Below are positions 52,500 to 60,942 of a stretch of DNA of 64,000 nt, in pieces. The DNA comes from Treponema primitia ZAS-2 (GTDB lineage: Bacteria; Spirochaetota; Spirochaetia; Treponematales; Breznakiellaceae), in contig NC_015578.1 in assembly GCF_000214375.1 (NCBI RefSeq), forward strand, positions 2,232,001 through 2,296,000. Reading direction: 5' to 3'. How positions within the stretch are numbered: the stretch's first letter is position 1; every line of letters begins with the position of its first letter. The translations under genes were made by a program, and so were the position numbers. A model generated the notes under the pieces. That model was not told the DNA's origin. It worked only from the letters and a program-made list of their open reading frames with translations, and searched no databases.

Positions 52500-53262
52500 G
52501 GCGGTCATTTTTGATATGGGCGGAACCCTGGAGGATGTGTTTCATAAACCGGAATATAACGAAACCTGCGGCAGAAAACTCCTTGATTATCTGGGGATGC
52601 AGGGTATGCAAATTGATCTTGAGCCGGCCAAATTTATGGAGCACATTGAGGCCCAAAATAAGGCGTACCGCAAATGGGGTGTGGACCAGGGTATTGAGCT
52701 CAGCCCCTACGAACTTTGGTCCCAGTGGCTGCTCAAAGGCTTTGACTGTAACCGGGATCGCCTCAAGGCTGCTGCAAACGATCTTGCGGATATCTGGGAA
52801 CGGGTCTACTATCACCGTTCCCTGCGCCCGGAATCAAAGCCCATGCTTGATGAACTTGCGGAGATGAAGATATCCATGGGGATCATTTCAAACACCTCTT
52901 CCTATACCCAGGTGTTTGAAATACTCCACGAATACGGGATACGCGGCTATTTTGACACCATCGTTCTTTCTTCCATTGCGGGGTTTAGAAAACCTAACCC
53001 GGCGCTTTTCCTCACTGCTTCAGGCGCCCTGGGAGTCAGGCCCGACGAATGCCTCTATGTGGGGGATACCATTTCCCGGGATGTGCGGGGTTCCCGGCTT
53101 GCGGGGTATCTCGGCTGCATACGGATCAATTCGGAATTGACCAAGGGTTCCGATGCAGGGTTCGGGACCGAAGACGAGGAAGCGGAGTATCCGGTAGCCA
53201 GCCTTATGGAAATACCAGGGATAGTAAAGAAATTAACAGAAGAAGGGGCTTCAAAATGTTAA
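52492..53262 (+). CDS. HAD-family hydrolase, second of a tandem pair
   Basis: A 256-residue HAD phosphatase. Motif I AVIFDMGGTLED, motif II MGIISNTSSYTQ, motif III AGFRKPNPALFL and motif IV YVGDTISRDVRGS are intact, with a helical cap domain after motif I. ATG 52492 follows GGAGGGCACAGC and overlaps the stop of the first HAD gene by 8 bases. The cap sequence differs markedly from its neighbour, so substrate preference probably differs. It is followed by a possible 18-codon leader ORF and the second permease gene. Confidence 0.9.
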   Translation: MLKAVIFDMGGTLEDVFHKPEYNETCGRKLLDYLGMQGMQIDLEPAKFMEHIEAQNKAYRKWGVDQGIELSPYELWSQWLLKGFDCNRDRLKAAANDLADIWERVYYHRSLRPESKPMLDELAEMKISMGIISNTSSYTQVFEILHEYGIRGYFDTIVLSSIAGFRKPNPALFLTASGALGVRPDECLYVGDTISRDVRGSRLAGYLGCIRINSELTKGSDAGFGTEDEEAEYPVASLMEIPGIVKKLTEEGASKC

Positions 53263-53312
53263 ACCTTGAAATTACCCCTGCTAACAATACGGTAAAGGAG
53301 GAGACTGTATGA
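53256..53312 (+). CDS. Possible 18-residue coupling peptide
   Basis: A short frame, MLNLEITPANNTVKEETV, starts inside the end of the second HAD gene with GAAGGGG seven bases upstream and ends in an ATGA overlap with the permease start. It may be a leader that couples permease translation to the preceding gene, or chance; nothing else supports it. Confidence 0.25.
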   Translation: MLNLEITPANNTVKEETV

Positions 53313-55174
53313 GTACAGCGCAGTTATCCCAGCCAGGATCTTATTCGGTGGCACGGAAGATAAAAAATGCCTTTCTCAATATTGTTACCAATCCCTACAA
53401 TGTCATTGTAGTGATAACAATTATTCTGCTCGGCTATTTGATTATCATGCCCCTGCTGGATATGATTACCACCACATTTGAATTGCAACGGGTGGACCTG
53501 AGAAGGTTTCCGAACATGACGGAGGGTGAATTTACCCTGTACTACTGGAACCGTCTGGTTTTTTCAAACCTCAGCCAGGCACTGCTCTACAGACCGCTGC
53601 TCAATTCTCTTTGCATAGCGATTTCTGTTTCGGTAATGAGCATACTGCTCGGTTCGGTTATTGCATGGCTCATGGTGCGCAGCGATATTCCCTGGAAAAA
53701 ATTCTTTTCCCTGGCGGTTATCATTCCCTATATGCTGCCCTCCTGGTGTAAATCCATGGCCTGGATTACGGTATTTAAGAATTCCCGCATTGGGGGTCGT
53801 ATAGGCTTTCTGGCAGCTATGGGTATTGAAACCCCAAACTGGCTTGCCTACGGGCCCATACCCATAGTCCTGGTATTGGTCATCCACTACTATGCCTACG
53901 CGTATCTTTTGGTATCCGCGGCCCTCGGCTCGGTCAACAGCGAACTTGAAGAGATGGGAGAAATTGCGGGGGCCAATAAGAGGCAGATACTGAGTAAAAT
54001 AACCATGCCCCTGGTACTGCCGGCCATACTTTCGGCGGTTATCCTTACCTTTTCCAAGGCCATGGGAACCTTCGGGGTACCGGCCTTTCTGGGGATGAAG
54101 GTAAACTTCAACACCATTTCTACCACCTTGTATCAGACCATTAAAAACCGGGAAGCCACAACGGGCTATGCGGTGGCCATGATACTGATAGGGATTTCGT
54201 CAGTTTTTGTGTTCATCAATCAAAAGGCCATCGGTGCGAGAAAGAGTTTTGCTACCATAGGTGGTAAGGGTGGACGATCAACCCTGATAAAACTGGGGCC
54301 CTGGAAGTATATGATAATGGTCATGCTGCTCCTGCTCCTGGTGTTAGGCGTTATGGGCCCCCTGCTTATTCTGGTAGTGGATACCTTTATGCTTAAACCG
54401 GGCTTATATACCCTATCCAATTTTACCTTCCACTACTGGGCCGGGGCGCCAAACCTTTCAATCTATGAAGGCGAACCGGGGGTGCTCCACAATCCGCGCT
54501 TCTGGATGATATTCAGAAACACTATCATGCTGGTGGTATGTACTTCGGTTATCGCTTCCCTGGTAGGGCAGATTATCGGGTATATCATTTCCCGAACCAG
54601 GGGAAAACTGGCGGGGAAATTTATCGAACAGCTGGTCTTTGTGCCCTACCTTATTCCATCCATTGCCTTTGGCGCAATTTACCTGTCCATGTTTGCGGTT
54701 CCCCGTCTCGGCATACCCCTGCCCGGGGGAGGAACCTTCCACCTTATTCCGTCCCTGTACGGAACCTTTACCCTCATGGTACTGGTCAGTGTGGTCAAAC
54801 ATCTGCCCTTCTCATGCAGGGCGGGTATTTCAAATATGCTCCAGATAGGGGTCGAGCTGGAAGAAGCGGCGACCATCCAGGGATCCTCCTTCCTTAACCG
54901 CTTCAGGCGCATTGTACTCCCCCTGTCCAAAGCAGGTTTTGTATCGGGCTTCATGCTGATATTTATCAGTATCATGAAGGAACTGGATCTGATCGTCCTT
55001 ATCATGACCCCCACCAGGGCTACCCTGCCCTATATGGCGTTTCAATATGCGAACCAGAACCAGGAACCCTATTCCAATGTGGTTGCAGTAATACTGTTTG
55101 CCATTGTTTTTATCACCTATATGCTGCTGAATATCGGCGGTAAGGCGGATATCGCCAAGAGCATGGGCGGCTGA
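53309..55174 (+). CDS. Fused two-domain ABC permease of the second importer
   Basis: A 621-residue membrane protein with about 12 membrane helices in two permease halves. EAA loops read EEMGEIAGANKRQILSKITM (about residue 212) and EEAATIQGSSFLNRFRRIVL (about residue 514). It has the same fused layout as the first permease but is clearly diverged, so the two importers are not recent duplicates even though their promoters are. ATG with AAAGGAGGAG upstream. The ATPase gene follows after 64 bases. Confidence 0.92.
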   Translation: MSTAQLSQPGSYSVARKIKNAFLNIVTNPYNVIVVITIILLGYLIIMPLLDMITTTFELQRVDLRRFPNMTEGEFTLYYWNRLVFSNLSQALLYRPLLNSLCIAISVSVMSILLGSVIAWLMVRSDIPWKKFFSLAVIIPYMLPSWCKSMAWITVFKNSRIGGRIGFLAAMGIETPNWLAYGPIPIVLVLVIHYYAYAYLLVSAALGSVNSELEEMGEIAGANKRQILSKITMPLVLPAILSAVILTFSKAMGTFGVPAFLGMKVNFNTISTTLYQTIKNREATTGYAVAMILIGISSVFVFINQKAIGARKSFATIGGKGGRSTLIKLGPWKYMIMVMLLLLLVLGVMGPLLILVVDTFMLKPGLYTLSNFTFHYWAGAPNLSIYEGEPGVLHNPRFWMIFRNTIMLVVCTSVIASLVGQIIGYIISRTRGKLAGKFIEQLVFVPYLIPSIAFGAIYLSMFAVPRLGIPLPGGGTFHLIPSLYGTFTLMVLVSVVKHLPFSCRAGISNMLQIGVELEEAATIQGSSFLNRFRRIVLPLSKAGFVSGFMLIFISIMKELDLIVLIMTPTRATLPYMAFQYANQNQEPYSNVVAVILFAIVFITYMLLNIGGKADIAKSMGG

Positions 55175-55238
55175 AAACCGTTTCTTGCAAGTTCCCCGCG
55201 CAAAGCACGGGAAACAAACATCTAACAAGGAGAAAGAG

Positions 55239-56360
55239 ATGAGCAGGATAGAACTTAAAAATATTGACAAGTTTTACGGCAGTAACCATGTGCTGAAAAA
55301 CCTTAACCTTACCATCGAGGACGGAGAATTTATGACCCTCCTGGGACCCTCGGGATGCGGGAAAACAACAACCCTCCGGGTCATTTCGGGACTTGAGACG
55401 CCCCAAAACGGAACCATCAGCCTGGACAACAAGGAAATTGTCAATGCAAAGGAACTGTTCTATGTGGCGCCTTCCAAGCGGGAACTAAACCTGGTATTCC
55501 AATCCTACGCCCTGTGGCCCCACATGACGGTGTACAAGAATGTAGCCTTTGGGCTGACCATAAAAAAGATCCCCAACAGCGAGATCAAGGCAAAGGTGGA
55601 AAACGCCCTGGACCGTATGCAGATACTCCAGTACAAAGACCGGTATCCCTCGGAACTTTCAGGCGGGCAGCAGCAGCGGGTGGCCATAGCCAGGGCCATT
55701 GTTACCACCCCAAAGATACTGCTTTTGGACGAACCCCTTTCCAACCTTGACGCGAAGCTCCGTATTGATATGCGGTCAGAACTCAAGCGGCTGCACCAGG
55801 AAATGGGGACCACGGTTGTGTATGTTACCCACGATCAGATTGAAGCCCTTACCATGAGTACCAAGGTAGCTATTTTCTTTGACGGAGTGCTGGTGCAGGT
55901 GGATACACCAATGGATGTGTATAAAAACCCTGTCTCCCTGAGGGTGGCAGACTTTATCGGCAATCCCCGGATTAACTTTGTCGAAGGAAAGGCTTCCCTT
56001 GAAGGGGGTGATCTGGTGGTAGCTTCTGATCTGGGTGAATTCAGATTCGACCAAAAGGACCTGACCGCCAATGAATTCCCCAAATCAGGAAAATTTGACT
56101 GCATCCTCGGCCTCAGGCCCGAACAGCTCACTCCACAGAGAAATTCTTCCCCCGGCGCCCTGGAGGCTTCCGTATACGCTTCCCAGCCTGCGGGTTCCGA
56201 GACCCTGGTGCAGATTCAGATAAAAAATACCCGGCTTCTGGTCAAGGAGCTTGGCATAGGCAATTATGAGAGTGACCAGAAACTGTACCTGAGCATAAAT
56301 CCTAATATGATCAATGTCTTTAACAAGGAAAGCGGCGCGCTTATTAAATACGCACTGTAA
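55239..56360 (+). CDS. ABC importer ATPase of the second importer
   Basis: A 373-residue ATPase with Walker [11 protein letters not shown]-loop VFQSYALWPHMT, signature LSGGQQQR, Walker [13 protein letters not shown] and switch VTHDQ. A C-terminal TOBE-like regulatory domain includes CILGLRPEQLTPQ. ATG 55239 with AAGGAGAAAGAG upstream is preferred over an in-frame ATG at 55185 that lacks a good site. It pairs with the preceding permease; the binding protein gene follows 21 bases later, completing a permease-ATPase-binding protein order opposite to the first operon. Confidence 0.94.
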   Translation: MSRIELKNIDKFYGSNHVLKNLNLTIEDGEFMTLLGPSGCGKTTTLRVISGLETPQNGTISLDNKEIVNAKELFYVAPSKRELNLVFQSYALWPHMTVYKNVAFGLTIKKIPNSEIKAKVENALDRMQILQYKDRYPSELSGGQQQRVAIARAIVTTPKILLLDEPLSNLDAKLRIDMRSELKRLHQEMGTTVVYVTHDQIEALTMSTKVAIFFDGVLVQVDTPMDVYKNPVSLRVADFIGNPRINFVEGKASLEGGDLVVASDLGEFRFDQKDLTANEFPKSGKFDCILGLRPEQLTPQRNSSPGALEASVYASQPAGSETLVQIQIKNTRLLVKELGIGNYESDQKLYLSINPNMINVFNKESGALIKYAL

Positions 56361-56381
56361 AATTTTATGGAGGAAAAGAAA

Positions 56382-57578
56382 ATGAAAAGAATTATTATTC
56401 TTTCGGCATGCGTCTTTGCCCTGGCTTTAAGCTGCGGTAAAGGAAAAACAACTGGCAGCTCCCAGGCAGCTGCGCCGGTTACTCCGGTTATCACCGAATG
56501 GGCCAAAGCGAATAAAGTCGACGATGGCTCCCAAACTGAGGATGAATTGTATGAACTTGCCAAGAAGGAAGGCCAGGTTACCATCTATTCTATTTCCAGC
56601 CGTATTACTTCGATAAAAGTCAGCTTTGAAAAGAAATACCCTGGAGTTACGGTTAATGCCTTTGACATCAGCTCCAACGAACTCTATGAAAAGGTTACCA
56701 GGGAATATGCTGCAGGGGTTTACAACGCCGATCTGGTGCATATCAAAGATGAGGACGGGGCGATTTATCAGGAAATGGTACTGCCCGGTAAATTCAACCT
56801 TTACTACCCACAGGATATCTGCGCTCATATACCTGAATCGTCACGGGCCTATTCCATGCCCCTCTATGTTGAGCTTTCCCAGTGGTTTTATAATTCAGAG
56901 CTCTTCAGCGCTCCCCCCATTTCCAGCTGGTGGGATCTGACCAAACCGGAATGGAAGGGCCGTATAGTTATGCAGGACCCCCTGAGCGCCAACACCTATC
57001 TTATCAACTTTGCGGCCTTTGTGGCAAACTCAGCGCTTTTTGAAGAGGACTATCAGAAAGTCTTCGGCGAAAAAATAAAACTTTCCCCCGAGTGTCCCAC
57101 TGCGGCGCATGAACTTATCAAACGTCTAACAGCAAATGACATTATCTTTGAAAGTTCATCCGACAGGGTTTGTGAAGCGGTCGGTACAAAAGGACAGAAA
57201 GGACCGGGTTTAGTCGGCTGGGCAGCTTCTTCCAAGCTCCGCAAAAATGCCAGCGACAACTGGGTTTTGGCACCTATCAATATTACCCCCGGAACCAGTC
57301 TCCATAACCAGAATAATCTCTACCTTGTGGACCAGGCTCCCCATCCCAATGCGGCAAAACTTCTGCTCCGCTGGATGCTCGGAGGCACCGATGGCAAAGG
57401 CGAGGGCTTTAATCCCTTTAACACCCTGGGCGGCTGGTCTGTACGGGATGACGTTGTCCCTGCCAAGGGCAATCCCCTGCTGGCAGACCTCAAGACCTTT
57501 GAAGCAGATCCCAGTTACCTTTACAGCGCCGTGCCTGATATAAAGGATTATTGGATTTCACTTCAAACAAAAAGATAA
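56382..57578 (+). CDS. ABC substrate-binding lipoprotein of the second importer
   Basis: A 398-residue lipoprotein. ATG 56382 has GGAGGAAAAG upstream; a frame start at 56367 is less likely. The signal ends in lipobox ALSC. The fold is of the ferric/AfuA group: EGQVTIYSISSRITSIKVSF, VTVNAFDISSNELYEKV, DLVHIKDEDGAIYQEM, WWDLTKPEWKGRIVMQDP and the later PHPNAAKLLLRWML. It is longer than, and only distantly similar to, the first binding protein, so the two importers may take related but distinct ligands. A hairpin follows before a small membrane protein gene. Confidence 0.9.
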   Translation: MKRIIILSACVFALALSCGKGKTTGSSQAAAPVTPVITEWAKANKVDDGSQTEDELYELAKKEGQVTIYSISSRITSIKVSFEKKYPGVTVNAFDISSNELYEKVTREYAAGVYNADLVHIKDEDGAIYQEMVLPGKFNLYYPQDICAHIPESSRAYSMPLYVELSQWFYNSELFSAPPISSWWDLTKPEWKGRIVMQDPLSANTYLINFAAFVANSALFEEDYQKVFGEKIKLSPECPTAAHELIKRLTANDIIFESSSDRVCEAVGTKGQKGPGLVGWAASSKLRKNASDNWVLAPINITPGTSLHNQNNLYLVDQAPHPNAAKLLLRWMLGGTDGKGEGFNPFNTLGGWSVRDDVVPAKGNPLLADLKTFEADPSYLYSAVPDIKDYWISLQTKR

Positions 57579-57629
57579 ATTGAGACGTTTTCCCCGCCTA
57601 TGCGGAGGGAACGCCACCGCACTTACCAT

Positions 57630-57670
57630 TAAACGAAAGTTCGGAAATATAGTATCCGGACTTTCGTTTA
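57630..57670. repeat. Long imperfect hairpin after the second binding-protein gene
   Basis: TAAACGAAAGTTCGGA (57630-57645) pairs with TCCGGACTTTCGTTTA (57655-57670) with one mismatch and a 9-base loop. It is followed by A's on the plus strand, so it is not a classical terminator for these genes, but it could protect or process the mRNA end. Confidence 0.6.
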
Positions 57671-57687
57671 AAAAATCCGGTTAAGCA

Positions 57688-58116
57688 ATGGGCATTTTTA
57701 CAGACAGAGGCAAAATAAAAAGTACTTTTTTTCTCAGCGCTTTTTCACTGAGCATGCTTTATGCTGTGATATTTATACTGTCCTATGCACTAAGCGCTGG
57801 GCCCGTCGCGAATCTTGTTCCATGGGATACCGGAAACTTTCTTGCGGTATGGCTGCCCCCGTCAATTATCTGCATCATAGCCAGTGCAATCTGCGTTATA
57901 CCGCTTTTTTTTATCAGGGATAAACGTCTGGTTCCTGCGGCATTTTTTCTGCTCTTTATATACGCAGCTCTTATAGGCGTTTTTGCCCTTCTACACTATT
58001 CCCCAGAGCAGCGCCGGGCAGCGGCAGGGCTTTTTATTATGTATCTCTTTTTGCCTGTATTATGGGGCAATCTGATTTCCACTCTTGTCTATGTCTTTTA
58101 TGGAAAGCGCACGTAG
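57688..58116 (+). CDS. Small four-helix membrane protein of unknown function
   Basis: A 142-residue protein with four hydrophobic segments at about residues 12-34, 46-74, 82-104 and 110-136. No known motif is recognised. The ribosome binding site is weak (GGTTAAG). It lies between the second importer and the lacI gene, all on the same strand, so it may belong to the regulon; role unknown. Confidence 0.65.
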   Translation: MGIFTDRGKIKSTFFLSAFSLSMLYAVIFILSYALSAGPVANLVPWDTGNFLAVWLPPSIICIIASAICVIPLFFIRDKRLVPAAFFLLFIYAALIGVFALLHYSPEQRRAAAGLFIMYLFLPVLWGNLISTLVYVFYGKRT

Positions 58117-58138
58117 CACCGTGCATAATATTTATGTA

Positions 58139-58167
58139 TTGACGGGTTTACAAAATAAAAATATACT
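58139..58167 (+). promoter_or_regulatory. Promoter of the lacI-pfkB unit
   Basis: TTGACG (58139-58144) and TATACT (58162-58167) are separated by 17 bases, about 44 bases before the ATG at 58211. No GTAAACGGTTAC-type operator is seen, so the regulator does not seem to control itself through the same site. Confidence 0.7.
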
Positions 58168-58210
58168 TTAACTGTTACATAACTGTTTATTCAAAATGAA
58201 GGGTATGCCA

Positions 58211-59275
58211 ATGATAAGCACAAAGAGGTTAACCATACGGGATATTGCAAAAATAAGCGGCGTATCCTACGCAACTGTTTCCCGTGCCCTGACCGGTAGC
58301 CCCGGTATCAACAGCGAAACCCGTAAACAGATTCTTGGGATATGCGACCAGGTTGGATATACCACAAACTACATGGCCCGCTCCCTGGTGGTGCGAAAAA
58401 GCAAACTTCTTGGGTTTATCGTGGGCAGCATCGACAACCCCTATATGGCCCAGCTTGCCTTTCAGGTGGAACTCTACGCCAGACAGCGGGGGTACAGCCT
58501 TATCCTCTGTAATTCCATGCACCAGGAACAGCACGAGGCGGAACTTTTTTCCCTCCTCATGGGCAGGCAGGTTGACGGAATCATCATTACCCCGACCAAC
58601 GCCGAATCCTATGAATTGATGGATAAATACGTTGAGCAGATCCCTACGGTCGTTATCGGTGATAACCTGAAGGATGAACGCCGCAGTTATGTTACGGTAG
58701 ATAATTACCAAGGAGCAGAACTGGGTACGGAATACCTCATATCCATGGGCCACCGGTCTATTGTCTATATCGGCCACCGGCAGGGAAGCAAAACCCATCA
58801 ACACCGTACCGAGGGGTACCTCAACGCATGTAAGAAGCACGGCTTGAAAACTGCGGTAATCAGTAATGCTGCGCCATCCAGTTCCATAGAACACGGGTAT
58901 ACCCTGGGGAAAAATCTCCTTTCAGGCCCTCATCCCTATACAGCGATATTTGCGGGTAACGATACCACTGCCCTGGGTGTAATGAAGGCGGCGGATGAAT
59001 TGGGAATACGAATACCCGAAGATATTTCCCTAATCGGCTTTGACAACATTTCTTATTCCATGCTACCCCGGATCAACCTTACCACCATTGAACAGCCCTT
59101 GCGCACCATGGCTGTTTCAGCGGTGGATATGTTGATCCATAATATAGAAGAAAGCGCGGCGGGGTATTCACACATTGTGCTTACCCCCACCCTGGTAAAA
59201 CGAGGCACCTGCCGGCTTATAACAGGAGCCGGAGAAGAATATCAGAAGGAGAACTTACATGGGCAAACAATTTGA
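58211..59275 (+). CDS. LacI-family transcriptional regulator
   Basis: A 354-residue repressor. ATG 58211 is placed seven bases after AAGGG; ATGs at 58196 and 58205 are alternatives. The N-terminal helix-turn-helix reads LTIRDIAKISGVSYATVSRAL, with the hinge helix after residue 50. The periplasmic-binding-like sensor domain follows (LLGFIVGSIDNPYMAQLAFQ, GRQVDGIIITPTN, YTAIFAGNDTTALGVMKAAD, ISLIGFDNISYS). Family members bind CG-centred palindromes and respond to a sugar or sugar phosphate. It most likely binds the four GTAAACGGTTAC-like sites upstream of both importer operons. It overlaps the PfkB gene by 17 bases. Confidence 0.94.
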   Translation: MISTKRLTIRDIAKISGVSYATVSRALTGSPGINSETRKQILGICDQVGYTTNYMARSLVVRKSKLLGFIVGSIDNPYMAQLAFQVELYARQRGYSLILCNSMHQEQHEAELFSLLMGRQVDGIIITPTNAESYELMDKYVEQIPTVVIGDNLKDERRSYVTVDNYQGAELGTEYLISMGHRSIVYIGHRQGSKTHQHRTEGYLNACKKHGLKTAVISNAAPSSSIEHGYTLGKNLLSGPHPYTAIFAGNDTTALGVMKAADELGIRIPEDISLIGFDNISYSMLPRINLTTIEQPLRTMAVSAVDMLIHNIEESAAGYSHIVLTPTLVKRGTCRLITGAGEEYQKENLHGQTI

Positions 59276-60152
59276 CACCCTTATTATCGGACAGCCCTCA
59301 CTGGACATCAACACGGACCATGAAGGGCACACTATCCACGAGATAGGTGGAGCGGTGGTTTATTCAGGCTTTGCGGCGGCAGCTCTGGGCCATTCGGTTT
59401 GCGTGCTTCCCAAGGCAAATAAGGATACTGTGGATACCGTATCCCTGTTCGCCAAATCAAAGAACATTGAAGTTGCGGTGGTTGGAAGCGCCAATAGTAC
59501 TTCTATTGAAAACATCTACCATACTGCGGACAAAGAACGTCGGACCTGCCGGGCGGTGAGCCGCATAGATGGGTACCGGCCCGCAGATGTGCCTCCGGTG
59601 GACGCTAAGATTTACCACTTGGCAGGGCTAATGCGGGGAGACATCGGCAATGATATGATTGATTTTGCATATAAAAAAGCCCTGGTGGCGGTAGATGTGC
59701 AGGGCTTCCTCCGCTGTGGAGATGAGAAAACAGGGGAGATGTCCTTCCATGACTGGCCTGAGAAACACGAACTGCTGCCCAAAATACGGTTCCTCAAAAC
59801 CGATGCGGCGGAAGCAGAAATCCTCACAGGGCTCAAGGACCGGACCGAAGCTGCGAAGGTCCTATTCGGCTGGGGCGCCCAGGAGATCATGATCACCCAC
59901 AATACGGAGGTGCTGATCTACGACGGGAAAACCATCTACACCGAACCCATAAAAGCCCGCAACCTTTCCGGGCGTAGCGGTAGGGGGGACACCACCTTTT
60001 CAAGCTACATCACCGAACGGCTGGGAGTGGGGATCCCTGAGGCACTGCTTACCGCCACCGCCCTGGTCTCTCTGAAGATGGAACACCCCGGCCCCTTCAA
60101 CGGAACCAGGGCCGATGTAGAAGCCTATATCAGAGAATTCTACAAAAAATAA
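59259..60152 (+). CDS. PfkB-family carbohydrate kinase
   Basis: A 297-residue ribokinase-fold sugar or nucleoside kinase. It begins FDTLIIGQPSLDINTD with a GGAVVYSGFAAAALG substrate loop, and ends with the anion-hole and catalytic motif SGRSGRGDTTFSSY, where the Asp of GRGD is the base. The GRGD form differs from the common GAGD. No membrane segment. It is translationally coupled to the lacI gene (17-base overlap, AAGGAG site inside lacI). In this context it would rephosphorylate the dephosphorylated sugar or polyol made by the HAD/EEP enzymes; its substrate is not known. Confidence 0.9.
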   Translation: MGKQFDTLIIGQPSLDINTDHEGHTIHEIGGAVVYSGFAAAALGHSVCVLPKANKDTVDTVSLFAKSKNIEVAVVGSANSTSIENIYHTADKERRTCRAVSRIDGYRPADVPPVDAKIYHLAGLMRGDIGNDMIDFAYKKALVAVDVQGFLRCGDEKTGEMSFHDWPEKHELLPKIRFLKTDAAEAEILTGLKDRTEAAKVLFGWGAQEIMITHNTEVLIYDGKTIYTEPIKARNLSGRSGRGDTTFSSYITERLGVGIPEALLTATALVSLKMEHPGPFNGTRADVEAYIREFYKK

Positions 60153-60179
60153 CAAGTACAACAAAGGATAGGAATTGTT

Positions 60180-60881
60180 ATGAATTTTGACTACACGGAG
60201 ATACTACAAAAACTGCATGAGCTTAACTGGATATCTATATGCCTGCGATCTGTTCTATCCATGCTTCTCGGCGGCTTTCTTGGCTATGACCGGGGCAAAA
60301 AAAACAGACCCGCAGGGTTCCGTACCCACATGCTGGTATGTTTCGGCGCAACCATGGTAATGATGACCAACCAGTTTGTCTACCAGACCTACCACGTATC
60401 GGATCCGGTACGGCTGGGCGCCCAGGTAATCAGCGGCATCGGCTTCCTCGGTGCGGGTTCGATCATCCTGAACGCCAAAAGCCAGGTCAAAGGAATTACC
60501 ACCGCTGCGGGCCTTTGGGCTGCGGCTTGCTGCGGCCTTGCCATAGGTATAGGCTTTTATTCGGGGGCTATTATGGCCGGGATTGTCATTTATTTTATCG
60601 TGGTGGTGCTGAACCGCTTTGATACCCGCATCCAGGATCGTACCACAGTTATTCCCCTGTACCTTGAATTCGATAAAAAACACCCTTTCAGCGATTTTCT
60701 CTCCTATGCCCGGGAACAAAAACTTTCAGTGTCAGATATACAGCTCAGTAAAAACAAATTCATGAAAAAGATGACCTTCTGCGTGACCCTGGTGGTAAAA
60801 AGCGATATACCCCGCTTGCGTTCAGAGGTAGTGCAGTTGGTTCAGCACGCCGAAGGGGTTCAGTTCATGGAGGAGCTGTAG
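60180..60881 (+). CDS. MgtC/SapB-family membrane protein
   Basis: A 233-residue protein with the MgtC core: LRSVLSMLLGGFLGYDRG, RPAGFRTHMLVCFGATMVM, GAQVISGIGFLGAGSII and KGITTAAGLWAAACCGLAIG, covering four to five membrane segments in residues ~15-140. A C-terminal soluble ACT-like part follows. MgtC proteins modulate membrane ATPases and adaptation to low magnesium or phosphate. It starts 27 bases after the PfkB gene, with AGGATAGG upstream, and might be in the same transcript. Confidence 0.92.
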   Translation: MNFDYTEILQKLHELNWISICLRSVLSMLLGGFLGYDRGKKNRPAGFRTHMLVCFGATMVMMTNQFVYQTYHVSDPVRLGAQVISGIGFLGAGSIILNAKSQVKGITTAAGLWAAACCGLAIGIGFYSGAIMAGIVIYFIVVVLNRFDTRIQDRTTVIPLYLEFDKKHPFSDFLSYAREQKLSVSDIQLSKNKFMKKMTFCVTLVVKSDIPRLRSEVVQLVQHAEGVQFMEEL

Positions 60882-60942
60882 ATGCCGGGGGATTTGTCGG
60901 ATAGACTTGATCTTCTGGGGCTTTACAAGCCACACTGGGGTT

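Noticed and set aside
57630-57670. Intrinsic terminator
   Set aside because: The stem is good but no T-run follows on either strand.
60907-60942. Longer N-terminus for MazG from TTG 60907
   Set aside because: Adds 12 residues absent from the family; ATG 60943 gives the usual opening.
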